Origin: Thamnaconus septentrionalis
Taxonomy: Eukaryota; Chordata; Actinopteri; Tetraodontiformes; Monacanthidae
DNA length: 64,000 nt
Assembly (NCBI GenBank): GCA_009823395.1
Contig: CM020509.1
Span: 19,506,001 to 19,570,000, forward strand
Direction: 5' to 3'
Part shown: piece after piece, positions 1 through 12,664 of the stretch
Layout: each line of letters starts with the position of its first letter
How positions within the stretch are numbered: position 1 is the stretch's first letter
Program-made: the position numbers and the translations under genes
Notes under the pieces: model-generated
Told to the model about the DNA's origin: nothing
The model's input: only the letters and a program-made list of their open reading frames with translations
Databases searched by the model: none

Positions 1-479
1 ATTAAAAAAGAAGCTAAAACTTGTTTATTTGCACCTGCTGCTTTCAGAGAAATGCCTCCAACTCCATATTTAGCCTGCAGACTTGAGGCTTTTTTATTTT
101 TTATCGGGCTCCCAGTGCTGAGTCGGTACCTTTAACATGTGCTGATAAATTAAATAAACAGCCCTTCCCGCTGGGAATCCTGCTCAGCTCAGCAGTCGAC
201 GATAAATCTCCCCGGATCACTTTGTTTCCATCGTCTCGTCATTAATTAAACTGTGTTCTGTGTTTTGTTTTGTTTTTTAATGCCTGTGATAAGATTATCC
301 TAGACTTTATGAGAACGTTTCTATGATTTAAAGGGATGAGATACGGCGGGGGGGGCGGGATCTTTTTATTCCACGACAAAAAGCCCTCAACATTGTCGAC
401 TTTTGGCCGCAGTCTCAACAACAGCAGCGACTGCTGCAGCGACGCCCTGGGCCATGGCGGCCAAGTTGATGTTTCCCTC

Positions 480-482
<3 letters not shown>

Positions 483-533
<51 letters not shown>
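483..533 (+). repeat. (CAG)17 trinucleotide tract
   Basis: Seventeen perfect CAG units lie in intron 7. All flanking frames are short and unlike known proteins, so I treat it as noncoding. Confidence 0.97.
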
Positions 534-534
<1 letters not shown>

Positions 535-1438
535 CTGTGGTCGACTGGGAAACTCCCAGGTGTCCTCGGCTGTTTTTCACCGTCTAGATATGTGGCACGG
601 AGAGGCTGGGGTGGGGGGTGAGGTTGTGAGGTTGTGTTTCTAAATAAGGGCAAAGACATCCATAGTTTATCATAGCCACCTGCTGCTGCTGCTGCTGGTT
701 GCATGTGTGTGTAAGCCAGAAGAAGTGGGAAGTGTGAACAAGCAGTGTGAGGACAAAAAATGAAGGAAAAAAAAAAAAGAAATCCAGGAGTTTTTTGTTT
801 TTTCCTCTTGAAGCGCTGGCCGGCGTGCACGACTAAAAATAACACACAGCTGTAAACTGCATCATCCCTCTGATGGGGAGCTGAGCTGAGTTGCGGCCTG
901 GAGGTTGCGGAGGTTGTGGTCCGCTGGCACCAAAGAAGTGGCCAGAGGGGAGTGGAGGGGAAGGGGGGGTTTCACTGAAGAGCTGCCCCCCCACCCCACA
1001 CACACATACCCCTTCCAGTGCCCGCAGGGGCCCCTAAACGCCGCCCAGCCAACAGCTCCATCTGAAACAGAGGAAGGAGGCAAGTAAATAAACCTCCACT
1101 GGGCCACCATCGCCATCGCCGGCAGGATTTCTTTCCAGTTACGACATCGGTTGAACGGCAGCAAGGGGAACAATTAACGGGTTTTTTTTCCCTTTCTTTT
1201 TTTCTTTTTCCTCCTTTCTCTTCTCTCTCCACCTCCTGTGTCCCTCTGACAAGGCAGGCAGCAGTGGGCAGACATTCCTTTCAGGCCCTGAAAGAATGAT
1301 TTGTCACTGTCGACAGCGGCGCACTGTACCGCTGAGCCAATTAAGCTCAAGGTGCAACTCGATACAGCTCTTGTACACACTTGCGGACTAGTGGGGGCAG
1401 GGGGGAGGGCCGCGTCTGCATTTGTTATGTTTTTTTTT

Positions 1439-1530
1439 TGTGTGTGTGTGTGTGTGTGCGTGTGTGTGAGCGGGTGACTGAGCGGGGTGTGTGCCAAGAC
1501 GTTTGTGTGCGTGCGTGTGTGTGTGAAAAA
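1439..1530 (+). repeat. interrupted (TG)n microsatellite
   Basis: Two GT stretches (1440-1468 and 1504-1524) with GC and GA interruptions follow a poly-T run. Confidence 0.9.
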
Positions 1531-2004
1531 AGCGAGAGGCTAAGTGGGAGAGCATTGTGTCGGTGTGCTTTACAGCAGCAATAATGTGAGCCAAGAAAAG
1601 AGAAACGTCTCAGGCTGTCGGGGTGGAGGGTGGAGGGTGAAGCGGGTGTGTGTCGGGGGGTTAGTTTAAACATTTCGACATGAGAAGCACCACAGAGGGG
1701 CCTTGTTCTGCCAGCCTTTAAAAACAAGCCAACGGGGACCCCGAGCACTGTGCAAACCGCTAGCGCCGCTGCTAGCTCCTCCGCAGGGCTAATAATAATC
1801 CTGCCATCGTTAATGAATGATGGACACCTGCGCAAGTGAGAGTAGAGGAGAGGAAAACTCAGACAGAAATACATCAGCTCGGAGGCGGCGAGCACAATGG
1901 ACAGTCGGTGACAATTAGCCAAGTAGACGGATTTGCCACTGCGCTAAATATAGAGGCGCCGGCTGCCGTCAATGTGACCAACGTGGGCCAACGTGTCTTT
2001 CACC

Positions 2005-2056
2005 AGTCAATCAGTCAGTCAGTCAGTCAGTCAGCCCTTCCTCCCTCCCTCCCTCT
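2005..2056 (+). repeat. (TCAG)n followed by (CCTC)n
   Basis: About seven TCAG units are followed at once by CCCT/CCTC units. Confidence 0.9.
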
Positions 2057-3459
2057 AGCTCGGCTATTGAAGCTTTCCATTTCAGGGTTTATCGCTCCTC
2101 AGAGGACGCCACCCCCCCTCCCCCACCACCACCACCACCACCCTTCTTCACCAGACGCTTTGCTAGCATGCCCGTGCTAGCTCCACCGAGGCCTTACGAG
2201 CTCGAGTTACCGAAGAGGGCAAAGGTCAGCGTCGGAGCCGCTGATTCGTTACAGTGTGGAATGAGAATGAGCAGGTAGGTTCACTTGTACTCGAGTCACC
2301 AGCTGTGGGAGGAAGGGGGTGTGTGTGTGGGTGGGTGGGTGGGGGAGGGGGGTCACGACGCTTGCAAGCCACAGCTTTATGTTTTCATGAGGGACCATTC
2401 CTCAGGAGAGCAGACAAATAAAGGCTGGCTGCGGCTTTTCAGGGGAGGCCGATGTTTATTTGGATTCTTCTTTAAGGTCAGCCAGTCGCTGCTTGCATAT
2501 ATAAACTGTATATATATCTATATATAAATGTGTCTGTCTGCGTACGTGCCTGTGTGTGTGTGTGCGTGTTGTGCTTGTGTCAGTATGTGCAAAGAAGAAG
2601 AAGCAGAAGAAAAAAAAGAATCCTGGTGGTTTGGGTTTCAGCGCCCCCGAGGCCCGTCGCTAACAGCTAGTTAGCGGGTTGCCACAACAAGAGGGAGCTG
2701 CAAGCAGCGAGAGGTAAACCACATTTTCCAGCAGCTACAGGTGGTTGAGGCGACGAGATGACGCACCGTGTGGAAATCCACAGGACCCGCAACTGCCGAG
2801 CAGAAGGGAGGAGACGGCGCTCACGTCAGCTAGCCGGTCGCTACGTTATTGTTAACCCTGGGGTCAAATGTGTACCTTCATGGTCTAGTACAGTTTATTC
2901 GCTACATGTGTGCTATGCACAAAGGCCTTTCTCTCTTTTTTTTCCCCCTCATCTTTTTTTGGGTCAGATAAATATGTGGAATGTTAAGTCTCCAAACACA
3001 GGTGCTTCTTATGAAAGCGCTGCGAGATGGTTTAGATTGCTGCTACATTGGCAGACGATGTGCGCACAAAACACACCTCAGCCGCTCAAATTTGATCTCA
3101 CGTTAAGATTCGGGCCAGCTTAAAGCCATATTGTGCTTTCGCAGGTTAAGCAAATGTTTTTGTTTTGGTGGTTTTTTCATCCCCTTCAGTCTCATCTAAG
3201 CGGAACAAGTTCCTTCCTCAATTTAACGGTGACTTCAGCAAATCGACCGTCTGCTGTGTGTACGTGTGTGTCTGCATACGTGTTTGTGCTTGTGTGTGTG
3301 TGTGTGTGAACTTTCATCTAGCAAAATGAGCAACAACAGTCTCTGTAAACACATGGCAGGAGCTGCAGGCCTCATCATTGATTCCATCTTATCTTAGTTA
3401 CATAAGAACCAAACTGGGATTAATGTCATATTGGTAACATTCTGTTCAGTGGCCCCCGA

Positions 3460-3490
3460 CGAGACCCGACCCGACCCGACCCCATCCGAG
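3460..3490 (+). repeat. short CCGAC pentamer repeat
   Basis: Several copies of GACCC/CCGAC lie in tandem. Confidence 0.7.
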
Positions 3491-4361
3491 CCGAACGTTG
3501 CTTCAGAGGAAGCGAGGGGGAGTGTCCCCGGGATTCTTGTGTCCGTGGGATAGCGGGAATGCGGAGCGTCTGCCTCCACACCCAGCGGCCGACCGCAGGG
3601 GCAACCCGGAGAGGCCGGCCAAGTCGGGGCCAACACAAACGGACTTCCAGAGGAGGCCCTGCCCCGGGCCCTCGCAACGGCGGCCTCGCAACCTCCACAA
3701 CACTCACTGTTATTCCAAAGAGGGCGGGGTGGGGGTGGGAGCATGGGGAGGGGGGAATGGGGGGTGTCCACCCACCTCCAAAAGGCGCAAGATGCCAACA
3801 AACGCGGAGCCGAGGACAGACAGGAAAGACAATGGACTGTCTGACCGTCTGAAATGAAAGTGAAATGAGATCCGACGAATGATTTAGGATAAAAAGGGCC
3901 ACGACGACCACGACAGCAGTGGCAACAAATGGTTCCCCAGCGTTGAACGCGGCCATTTGCTCCCATACGGAAACAGCTGACACACAGAGTCATTTCTTTC
4001 GACATTGTTGCTCCGCGGCGCAAATGCAAGTCAACACATAATAATTAACGTGGTTGTACGGTGAAGAGGGGGAGGGGTGGGGTGGGACGGGAGGTCGGGG
4101 GTGGGGTAGGGGGGAGCATCAGAGAGGGAATGACCAGCATGACGCACCCATTAGCCTCTCGCTACGCTGTACAAATTAGATTTACGGCCATGTAGTTCCC
4201 GTCTCCACTTACAGGAGCGGCTAATAAGATGGTAGAACGGGGGGGGGGGGTGGGGCGTGGGGGGCGTGGTTGGGAGGGCTTATGGGGAAATTAAAGCTTC
4301 CCAGTCGAGGCATAAATACATTTGGACTGTAGGGGTGAAACCTTGCAGCATCTGGTCAGTT

Positions 4362-4766
4362 CGCAAAAGGTGGCAAAAGTATTCACATTCTGTACTTGAG
4401 TAAAAGTACAGTGAATACTTGTGTAAAAAAAACACACTGGTAAAAGGAAGAAAAAGTACTGATTCAACTCCTTCACTGGAGTAAAAGTAAGATAATCCCC
4501 CTTTAAAATATGATCCAACTTTGTATTGAACTACACAACAGCAGAGTTCAAATAGCTCCACTTAAAGTGACAACTGTACTGGTAAGTGAATTACTTTGAA
4601 CAGAATTTGTATCTTTTAAACACAGAAAGTACAGATTGCAATTGTGTTACAAATGTAGGGAGTAAAAGTTTAGTTTCATTTGAATATTTTAACGTAAAAA
4701 GTCGTCCGAAAAATAAATACTCAAGTAAAGTGCAGATGCCCAAAAAAAGTCTACTTCCCACCTCTG
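4362..4766. mobile_element. AGTAAAAGTAC-family MITE, copy 1
   Basis: The sequence starts near AAAGGTGGCAAAAGTATTCAC and ends CCCACCTCTG, which reads CAGAGGTGGG inward, a hAT-like terminus. It is rich in AGTAAAAGTA and TACTTGAGTA. It shares the TAGCTCCACTT and ACTACACAACAGCAGAG stretches with the copies at 34262-34754 and 49021-49764, in the opposite orientation. Confidence 0.75.
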
Positions 4767-5014
4767 TCAGCCGAGTGTGGAGTGGAAGAGTGCGAGAAAA
4801 GACACACAAGGAGTGGATTCTGTACTGAGGGGCCCGGGTGATGAGAGGTGGAGGGGGGGGTTCAGGGCGGGGAGCTCGGCCGTGTACAGAGGGAGGCCTG
4901 TAACCTTGGTGTCGGTGCTAACCGGGGGTCAGAGGTCGGCAGGGAGCGGCGGGCCGGGTCAGGGTTGTTTCTGGACTCTGATTGGAACAATGGTTACTTC
5001 TTATCAGCAGCAGC

Positions 5015-5019
<5 letters not shown>

Positions 5020-5045
<26 letters not shown>

Positions 5046-5055
5046 TAGAGAGAGC
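5020..5055 (+). repeat. (GA)n microsatellite
   Basis: A run of GAGA units with two interruptions follows a short CAG triplet run. Confidence 0.85.
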
Positions 5056-5210
5056 ACTAGCATGGGCTAGCAGGTCAGCGTACCAGTTTGTCCCGGGGGA
5101 CGACCCTCCGGTCGGTCAGGGAGCATCTAAAACATCACACATTCCTCAGATACTGTCTTTATCTTCAACGATGATGATGGAAGGGCTGTTTACATTCTTC
5201 ATTCGGCTCC

Positions 5211-5326
5211 GTCAGTCAGTCAGCCAGTCAGTCAGTCAGTCAGTGAATTGTCAGCCAGTCAGTCACTCAGTCAGTCAGTAGCCAGTCAATCAGCTAGTCA
5301 GGAAACCAGTCAGTCAGTCAGTCAGT
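5211..5326 (+). repeat. degenerate (GTCA)n array
   Basis: Tandem CAGT/GTCA units extend over about 115 bases, with point changes and a few inserted bases. Confidence 0.9.
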
Positions 5327-6037
5327 GAAGGAAATGTGGCTAGTTTGTTGTGTGACTGCTGCCACTGACTGCCACTCTCTCCCAACATTCCCGATCACAG
5401 AAACAACCCAGGGTGACAATTAGCTGCCTTTTGTTTTTTTGTTTTAATTCATGCGGTTCCTTCTACAGCAGCTCCAGCAGCTTTTAATTTAAAAATATAT
5501 TTTTAAATGTCCAACATACATACACAAATACACTTACATATATCATCGCAGCTAAATCTATCTTCCCCATTTGTTTGTTTGTCAGTGTAGTTTGTTTTTA
5601 TCCACACACATTTATATTTTTTTTACTGATTTATTTATTAGTAATTTCCTAGTGTAACTGCTTAGATAGCAGATTATTTTCTTGTTTTGTTGTCAGTGTT
5701 TTATTTGGCAGTGAATGCGATCGGCCACAATTTCGTTATGCTTCTGTATAATAACAATTAAGATTCTGAATGTGATTTTGAATGTCAATCATCAGTGGCA
5801 GCTCAGACAGCATCGCTGGCACTGCTCAGTCACTCACTCGCTGCAACATTCCCTGATCGGTTGACTCACCGGGTTGGAACGCGGAGCCTGGTTTGCAGGC
5901 CGGTGTGAAGGGTTAAACGTGCGACATGCAAAGAAACAAACCGCTGGCGAAAAACTTTTCAAGACATTTCGCCACAAAATGGCTGCTGTGTGTCGCTGGC
6001 AAGTGCTGGAGCGGCGCTCCGGGAGAGAATGGCCTCG

Positions 6038-6038
<1 letters not shown>

Positions 6039-6075
<37 letters not shown>

Positions 6076-6079
6076 GTGT
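6039..6079 (+). repeat. (TG)n microsatellite
   Basis: About twenty TG units with one C substitution. Confidence 0.95.
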
Positions 6080-6336
6080 TTTAGCGCTCTGCGGCCGAGC
6101 TGATGGACGCGGCCCAGCGACGGGCCTGGAATCAATTTAGCGCGTCCCAAAAAAAGTGCCTGTGAATGTAAATAAAGCTCTTGAGCAAACAAACGTTCGC
6201 TTTTTTTTCCTTTCTTTCTCTCTTCATTCTTTCTCTCAGAGGCGGTGCACACAAACACAAAGACAAAAAAAAAATTCACTGAATCCGAGAAATTAATGAT
6301 AAACTGGTGGGAGGCCTCGTCCAGATCTAATCAAAG

Positions 6337-6447
6337 CTTCTTCTTCTTCTTCTTCTTCTTCTTCTTCTTCATCTTCGTTGTCTTCTCCTTGGTCTTGGTC
6401 TTGGTCGTCTTCGTCTTCATCCTCGTCTTCTTCTTCTCCTTCCCCCT
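6337..6447 (+). repeat. (TTC)n with degenerate CTT/GTC extension
   Basis: A pure (CTT)n over the first 35 bases is followed by TCTTCG and TCTTGG variants. It gives acidic (EEEED) or Phe/Val frames that are not genes. Confidence 0.9.
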
Positions 6448-6982
6448 GAGTCACATGACCAGGGGAAAAATAATAGATAGCAACTCGCACTCTCAAATAA
6501 GAATGTTAATAATAAACATTAAAATGGTGCAAGGCCAGAGCAGTTCAATCCAAAAAAATGAAAAACGGCTTGGTCGATATTGCCTGTCAGAGAGACATTT
6601 TTGAGATGGACACTTGCTGGCCGTTTTTCATTTTTTGGGTCACATGACCAGGGGACCACCGAATCGTGTGGCTCTGGTGGGTAACAGGAGCGAGGAGAGC
6701 GGAACGGCAGCGGCGCCTGTTTACACAGATGGTGGCGGGCTTCATTATTTTTGTGAGGGGCGTGGAGGAGGTGGGGACGGAGGAGGACTGGCTGCAGGTT
6801 TATTGAGGTTGTTTAGAAGCTGGAGGCAGGACGGCGGCCGGGTCAGAACACTTCCAGGCGGAGTCACGTTGTCGGGTCGGTGGAGCAACCAATGCCCACT
6901 TCCTCCAAACATCTTCTTCTCTTTTTTTTTTTGTTTTTTTATTACATCTGATCAGTACAAAGCTCCAATTAAACACCATTAA

Positions 6983-7213
6983 GACGGGGTGGCAAACTTT
7001 TTGACTGGTGGGGTCACAGCAGGTTAAAAAATTTGAAGCCCCACGGTATTTAGCTCTTAATTGAAACAACTCTGAAAACACTGAAAAAATGAATGTAATA
7101 CAGCTATTTTATTACTTACTTACTATTAATATAATTTCTTCAAGTTCTGCGGGCCGGATTAAAAAGCTTAACGGGTCGCATATGGCCCCTGGGCCGTAGT
7201 TTGCGCATGCCTG
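6983..7213. mobile_element. hAT-like MITE (GGCAAACTTTTTG ends)
   Basis: The left end GACGGGGTGGCAAACTTTTTG and the reversed right end CAGGCATGCGCAAACTACGG form an imperfect inverted repeat. The right arm holds GCGGGCCGGATTAAAAAGC and GGCCCCTGGGCCGTAGTTTG, a sequence common to dispersed fish and vertebrate hAT-type elements. It is about 230 bases with no coding potential. Confidence 0.7.
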
Positions 7214-8238
7214 CTTTAAAAAGATTGTGCTTTGTTGGTTGAGTCTTTTTCTCAAACTGAGCAAAAACAACAAAGCAAAAAATTGACAGCAGAAATGTAT
7301 TGTGTAATATTGTCTTGGAGATATTGTAATGTAAAAACAATATTGAAGCCGCTGAACCATATACCATGGCTTTTTAATCCAGCCTGCCGACCTTGTAGAA
7401 ATTATATTAATAGTAAGTAAGTAACAATGGCTGTATGTCAACCATTTTTACTTTTTATGCTTTTGTTCATGGCCTGAAAACACATATTTTCTAAATATCC
7501 CATGATATAGTTTTTTCTCCTATGAGGTCACCGAAACTCTCCATCCATCTTTTCCTGCTCCGGCCCTTCTGTCAAATTTTAGAACCCACTGTGGCCCACA
7601 AATCAAAAACCCTTGTGTTATACAGTAGAGCTCTTTTGGTCTTTGACCCACCAAACAACTCATTATTTGGCTATTTTCTGTTTAAACCCAAACTAGAGGT
7701 TGTCCACTAAAACAGCAGTTGTTTACGTGTCTGCTCCAGATGCCTAAAACTACTGTGCATTGCAGTTTGAATGAATTTTGATAATTTTCTATTGATCATC
7801 ATAGGAAATGTTCCATCAGAGCCTGGGAGTCGTATTTGCCAGGTTCATGGCCGACCACGTCATCCAAAGCTTACTTCAGAAAGGTCGAAAAGTTGAAAAA
7901 AAAATCTCGCAACAAACAACAAAACAACAACAATAAAACAGCTAAAATGGAACCTCGAGGGCACCCAGAGACTCCTCCTACCGGACACCTGCACATGTGC
8001 ACCATCTGATGCGGCTTCCCTCCCTAGGTCTCACGCCAACCTGCGGCACGCAGCCCAGCCGGCCCCTCGACCTGCCTGCCGGTGGCATGTGGGGGGCATG
8101 TGCACAGGAAGCACATCCACAAGAGCAGCAGCCCGGATAATCAGCTTTATGGAAGTAAACGGAGCTTAGAGACGGAGGAGGAGGAGTAGGAGGAGGAGGA
8201 GGAGGTAGGAAGCAGGGTGGATGCACCCGCAGCCGCCA

Positions 8239-8305
8239 GAGCTAGCGTCAGCTCTCACAGAGCGAGCTCGCGTCAGCGCCAACCGAGCGAGCTAGCGTCA
8301 GCTCT
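8239..8305 (+). repeat. three near-identical copies of GAGC(GAGC)TAGCGTCAGC
   Basis: GAGCTAGCGTCAGCTCT, GAGCGAGCTCGCGTCAGC and GAGCGAGCTAGCGTCAGC lie 21-25 bases apart. Confidence 0.75.
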
Positions 8306-9610
8306 GTTTGGATTACTTTTTCTTCTTCTTCTTCCTCCCCCTTTTTTCCTTTCCATTGGATGAAGACATGTGGCAAACACTCCACCGCGCAGCACCGCCG
8401 TGGCGCCGTGTGACTCACCTATCAGGTGCTGAGGGTCAGGGGTCGCAGCTGTAGCTAATTAACATACCAGGTTTGTGTATTAGCGGCGTGAGGCTTGCCA
8501 GCAACAGCCACGGAAAAGAGTGAAGAGAGTATTAGCTTCGGGTTTTTTTTCACCCCCTCCAGTCTATCAAAATTCAGAGTGTATCAAAAGCTGTTCTGTC
8601 TGATCCCCTCCCACCCACCTCACTCCCTTTGCGTCCCCCTCCCCACCTAAAGTCTCTCATCGCCTCCTTCTTTTCTCATAGCCGTTCCGCTTTGTTCTCT
8701 CAAAATTTGTAGCCGGGACTGAAAGCCGAGCCCAGTCCAGGCTCTCTTCATAAGCTGCGTGTTTCACATTACAGGAATATTTCCACTTTGTATTTTGCTA
8801 ACCCACCCCACCCACCTCACCCCCACCGCCGCCGTCGCTGATAAAATGCTCTCCGGCTTCCAAAAGAGGCAGCTTTCCCTTCGGGGTGCCTACAGTGACC
8901 GAATGTCTGCCGTTAACAACAGGCCCATTGAGTGCAGGTCCCGCTGAGCGCGTTGGCGAGGTAGAGAGCACACGGCAGAGGCTCATCCCAGTCAGCAGGC
9001 AGAGCCCCGAGCGGTTGGTGTTCTGATGACTGCATGTTTCCAAATTGTATATGAATAAAAAAATTAAAAAAATAGAAAAGAAAAGCAAAAAAAACGTCTT
9101 TAATAAGCTATTTAGTCTAGAAGTCAGCATTACACTTTTAAAGCAGACGTTTTTATGAGTCCAAGAGAACTGAGTGGTCAACTCCCATTACATAAAGAGG
9201 CTTTTCGGCTGATTGTTCCCATATTTTCTTGGGAAATTTGAGTTTTGTTTAGTTTTTTCCAGGATTCCACTGAGGACCCCGTGAGACTGATTAGATATAA
9301 TGATATAATGTTTAATTCTAAAAGTTTGGTTTTATTTTATGTTTTTAGCATATAAAAAGTGAAAACCGTTGCAGAAATGTTTCCGGACGACATTGCTGCA
9401 GTGTTAGAGGGGGGGGGATTTGGCAGAGTTCCCAGCCAGGAAGCAGGTGTGCATGGAAGCCAGGAAACACCAGGTGAACCCTCGCTGTCGCCGCCATGCA
9501 GTGTGACAGGACGTGTGTGTGTGTGTGGCCTGTCCTGTCCTGGAATAGCTCCCCTAGCCCGGAATGCTGTTGGGAATGGGCGACATGGGGTCTGATTTGT
9601 CTCATCAGGG

Positions 9611-9611
<1 letters not shown>

Positions 9612-9661
<50 letters not shown>
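9612..9661 (+). repeat. (GT)n microsatellite, about 24 units
   Basis: A perfect GT run. Confidence 0.97.
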
Positions 9662-9662
<1 letters not shown>

Positions 9663-9810
9663 GTGAGTACAGTAATAACGGCGGGCAGGTTGTGGAATCT
9701 GAGGAGAGAATAAGTGCTGACAGACGAATCGCTGCAGACGTGGTCCTGACAGCGGAGCTCCGCCTCTGTCCTGTCTGCACCTTGTTGCTGCTGCAGCTCC
9801 TGCCACCTTT

Positions 9811-9852
9811 CCTGTGTGTGTGTGTGTGTGTGTGTGTCTATTTATGTGTGTG
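9811..9852 (+). repeat. (TG)n microsatellite
   Basis: A perfect run to about 9837, then a short interrupted tail. Confidence 0.93.
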
Positions 9853-10208
9853 TCACACAGCACAGACAGGCGGCCCATTAGGCCTCATGCGTGGCTCTGC
9901 AGGTTGACCTTTGAACCCCACAGTCCTCCTCCACCTCCTCCTCTCTGTTTGACCAAAGCCGCTGTCCGAGATCTTCTCCTGCTGGGTCATCGAGGGCTAT
10001 CAGCGGCTATCTGTGCGTCTGCCAATAGGAGGGGGGGTCGGGTGGGCTCTCCAAGGTCTGCAAACATCAGTGGCTCAAACAGGCGCAAACAGGAACCCCA
10101 GCGCCTTTGGACTCACGGGCCAGGGAGAAAAAAAACAAGCAGCGAAGACGTGCATAAAAATCTACAAAAATGGACGGACACACTCGGCTAAAAAAGGGAG
10201 GACAATAT

Positions 10209-10330
10209 CAGAGTCCTGTATGGGTCCAATAATCAAGTTCCACCCAGACCCGTGGACGTACAAACCTGCGGCCCGACCCATAAAGCGGAATTTAATATCA
10301 TCATTTGGCGTCGTATTGGCTTAATACTGA
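10209..10330. repeat. possible hAT-like fragment
   Basis: CAGAGTCCTGTATGGGTCCA followed by AGACCCGTGG and GCGGCCCGACCCA resembles the end of a dispersed element with CAG-type ends. The other end is not visible. Confidence 0.3.
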
Positions 10331-11039
10331 ACAGCATCGGTCACAGTTAAGGTGCCTCACCTGAATGAAGCAGCTCCTCCAATAAAAACCTGACTTCAGC
10401 TCCACTATCAACCCTCTGCCATATGAGTGTAAAAGCACTCGTTTGTTACATTTAATCTATGTAAAGAAACTTTGCAACTGTAACGGTAAACTTGCCAGAC
10501 TAGAGTGTCGATGTTCAGCAGTTGCAAAGAGTCGTAACGTGTTTTTTAGAATCCATAGAGGAGAAAAGTTCATCCATCATGGAAACACTTCAGCAACATC
10601 ACAAAGGGATAGTTGTAATGTTTTATCCACTTATTTTTCAAACGCCTAAAGAATTATGATTTGCTGCTTTGAAAGTGGTGCTTGTCGCTGATTCTCTCGT
10701 CCAATCACAAGTGGTGTTACTAAGATGGTGAAACGTGTTTAAGCAGCTGAACCAATCATAATTGCAAAATAGCTACAGCGATCCTCAGAAGGTCAATAAC
10801 GACCAAGATAGCTACCTGTAGTTTACCTTTTTTACATTTATCTAAAATTTCGAATATTATAACGGGACTAATATTTTTCCCACCTGGATTCGAACCCAGG
10901 GGAAAAAAAGTTTGAAAAAAAAACAAACATTCACAAATCAGCTGTTTTTTGAGGGTGCCCGTCAACTGTGGAACGACTCTGGATGATCTCAGCATTAGAG
11001 TGTTTGTTTTTTGATTTCTCTCTGGGCTGCTGGGAGACG

Positions 11040-11590
11040 GGGAGCTGCGTTAGCCGTTAGCACAACAAGCGTGTGCGAGCGAGCGAGGGCAGCAGGCTCT
11101 CACGGCCCGGGCGGCTGGAAGCGACGGCCCTGCAGGATTCCAGCCTTAACCCCGGGTTCCTGCTCCCGCCGTCTGCCCGGCCAGCCCTCAATCTCTGGCA
11201 CAACATCCCCGGCAGGAGAACGGCTGTTTGCTCAGCTGCCTCGGCTTTGTGCTCGCGCCTCCGGCCGCCCGGCTCCTGTTTTCTCCTCGTCCTCCTATTT
11301 AGTTTTCTTTCCCTCTCCGACTTTTGTAGCTTCATTTGTTCTCCGTTTGGCTTTTTTTTTCTTTTTCCCCCCTTCCTGGAGCTGCTTCATGCCCGCCGTT
11401 TTTTCCAGGGGGATTGACGGAGGCCCAGGTCGCGAGGTCACGGGGTCGTGGTCGGGCGGCTACCTGAGGAAGTCTCGCGTCTCGCTGCTGCATAGTGTCA
11501 CCGCGGTGTCAACTTGTTCGCCGGCGCTGCCAACGCCTCTCCGCTGTGTTTGCACTGCGATCTGTGCCACTCACGGCCAGAGAGGCTCCG
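11040..11590. other. CpG-rich block
   Basis: CG dinucleotides are frequent by eye (GCGAGCGAGCG, CCCGGGCGGC, CGGCCGCCCGG) in otherwise CpG-poor surroundings. No exon is recognised. It could be an intronic regulatory element or just GC-rich sequence; only its composition is seen. Confidence 0.35.
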
Positions 11591-11794
11591 CCCCCTTCAA
11601 TCACTACTGAGGTGACTGGAAGCACATGACTCCTGTTGGTTTAGCCAGACCAAAACGTACAAACAACTTGATGGAACAACAACTGACCGACATTTTACCC
11701 ACATCCTGCCTTGTCGAAAATTTTGTGTTTGAAACGCTGCAACCTCAGTTAAAGCTGCACGAGTTTAGTCTGAGATTCAGCTGAGCGATGGGTT

Positions 11795-12620
11795 TATGGA
11801 TGGATGGATGGATGATTGATTGGTTGGATGATGGATGGATTGATGGATGATGGATGGATGGATAGATTGATGATTATGGATGGAAGGATAGATGGATGGA
11901 TGTATGATTGAATGTTGAATGGTGGATGGATGGATGATGAATGGATTGATGGATGGATGGATGGATTCATAATGGATGGACGACTGGATAAATGGATGAA
12001 TTGATAGATGTAAGGACAGATGGATAGATTGATAATGATGGATGGATGGATGGATGGATGATAGATTGATAATGGATGGAAGAATGATCGATGGAGGGAT
12101 GAACAAATGGATGCATGGACGGACAGATTGATGATAGCAGAATGGAGGATGGATGGAAGGATTGATGATGGATAATGGAAGGGTGGAAGGATGGAAGGAT
12201 GGGTTAAAGGGCGGATTGATGATGGATGGACGTTTGGATGGACAGATGGATGGAAGGATAGATGGATGGATTGATAATGATGGAAGGGTGGATTGATGGA
12301 TGGATGGACAGATGAAGGACGATGCATGGAAGTTCAGATGAATGATAGCAGGATGAAGGATGGATGAAGGACGTATGACTAGGTGGGTGGATGGATAGAT
12401 GGATGGGTGGAAGGATGGATGGGTGGATGGATAGGTAGATGACGAAAGGGTGGATGGATGGATTGACGATGGATGGAAGGGTGGGTGGATGAATAGGTTG
12501 ATGATGGATGGAAGAATGATGGATGGATGGATTGACGATGGATGGAAAAAGGATGATAGTAGGATGAAGGATAGACAGAAGGATGGATGGACAGACTGAC
12601 CCACAGACAGATGGATGACG
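11795..12620 (+). repeat. degenerate GGAT tetranucleotide array (about 825 bases)
   Basis: Almost continuous TGGA/GATG units with drift to TGAT and AAGG variants. It ends about 45 bases from the exon 7 splice donor. It keeps long spurious frames open on the minus strand (runs of His-Pro-Ser-Ile), which are not genes. Confidence 0.95.
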
Positions 12621-12664
12621 GCTGGAGGGATGCACAGACGAACGGCTGTCGGAACGTGTCTAAC

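Larger units (their letters stand above)
1..12664 (-). other. gpc3: gpc3 intron 7, partial (at least 12.7 kb)
   Basis: This is sequence 3' of exon 7 in the gene's direction. The terminal exon, which should carry the hydrophobic GPI signal after a phase-1 acceptor, was not found in any minus-strand frame. Present are a (CAG)17 tract, TCAG arrays, two CAG-terminated MITE-like repeats (4362-4766, 6983-7213), several GT microsatellites, a CpG-rich block near 11040-11590 and the GGAT array. Much of 7.2-9.3 kb is unique sequence in which I see nothing. Confidence 0.7.

Noticed and set aside
336..845. Poly-Gln, poly-Ser and poly-Leu frames around the CAG tract
   Set aside because: All arise from one triplet repeat read in different frames, with no conserved domain and no splice or start context.
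3394..4029. A 211-codon minus-strand open frame with several Cys
   Set aside because: No recognisable domain, GC-rich composition, and overlapping open frames on both strands; no splice context fits gpc3.
10883..10900. tRNA-like T-arm CCTGGATTCGAACCCAGG
   Set aside because: A box-B-like hairpin is present, but no D arm, anticodon arm or acceptor stem can be paired with it, so no tRNA gene is called.
11011..11610. A 199-codon plus-strand frame in the CpG-rich block
   Set aside because: It has low-complexity Phe/Pro runs, no family resemblance and no conserved start; it is likely open through GC content alone.
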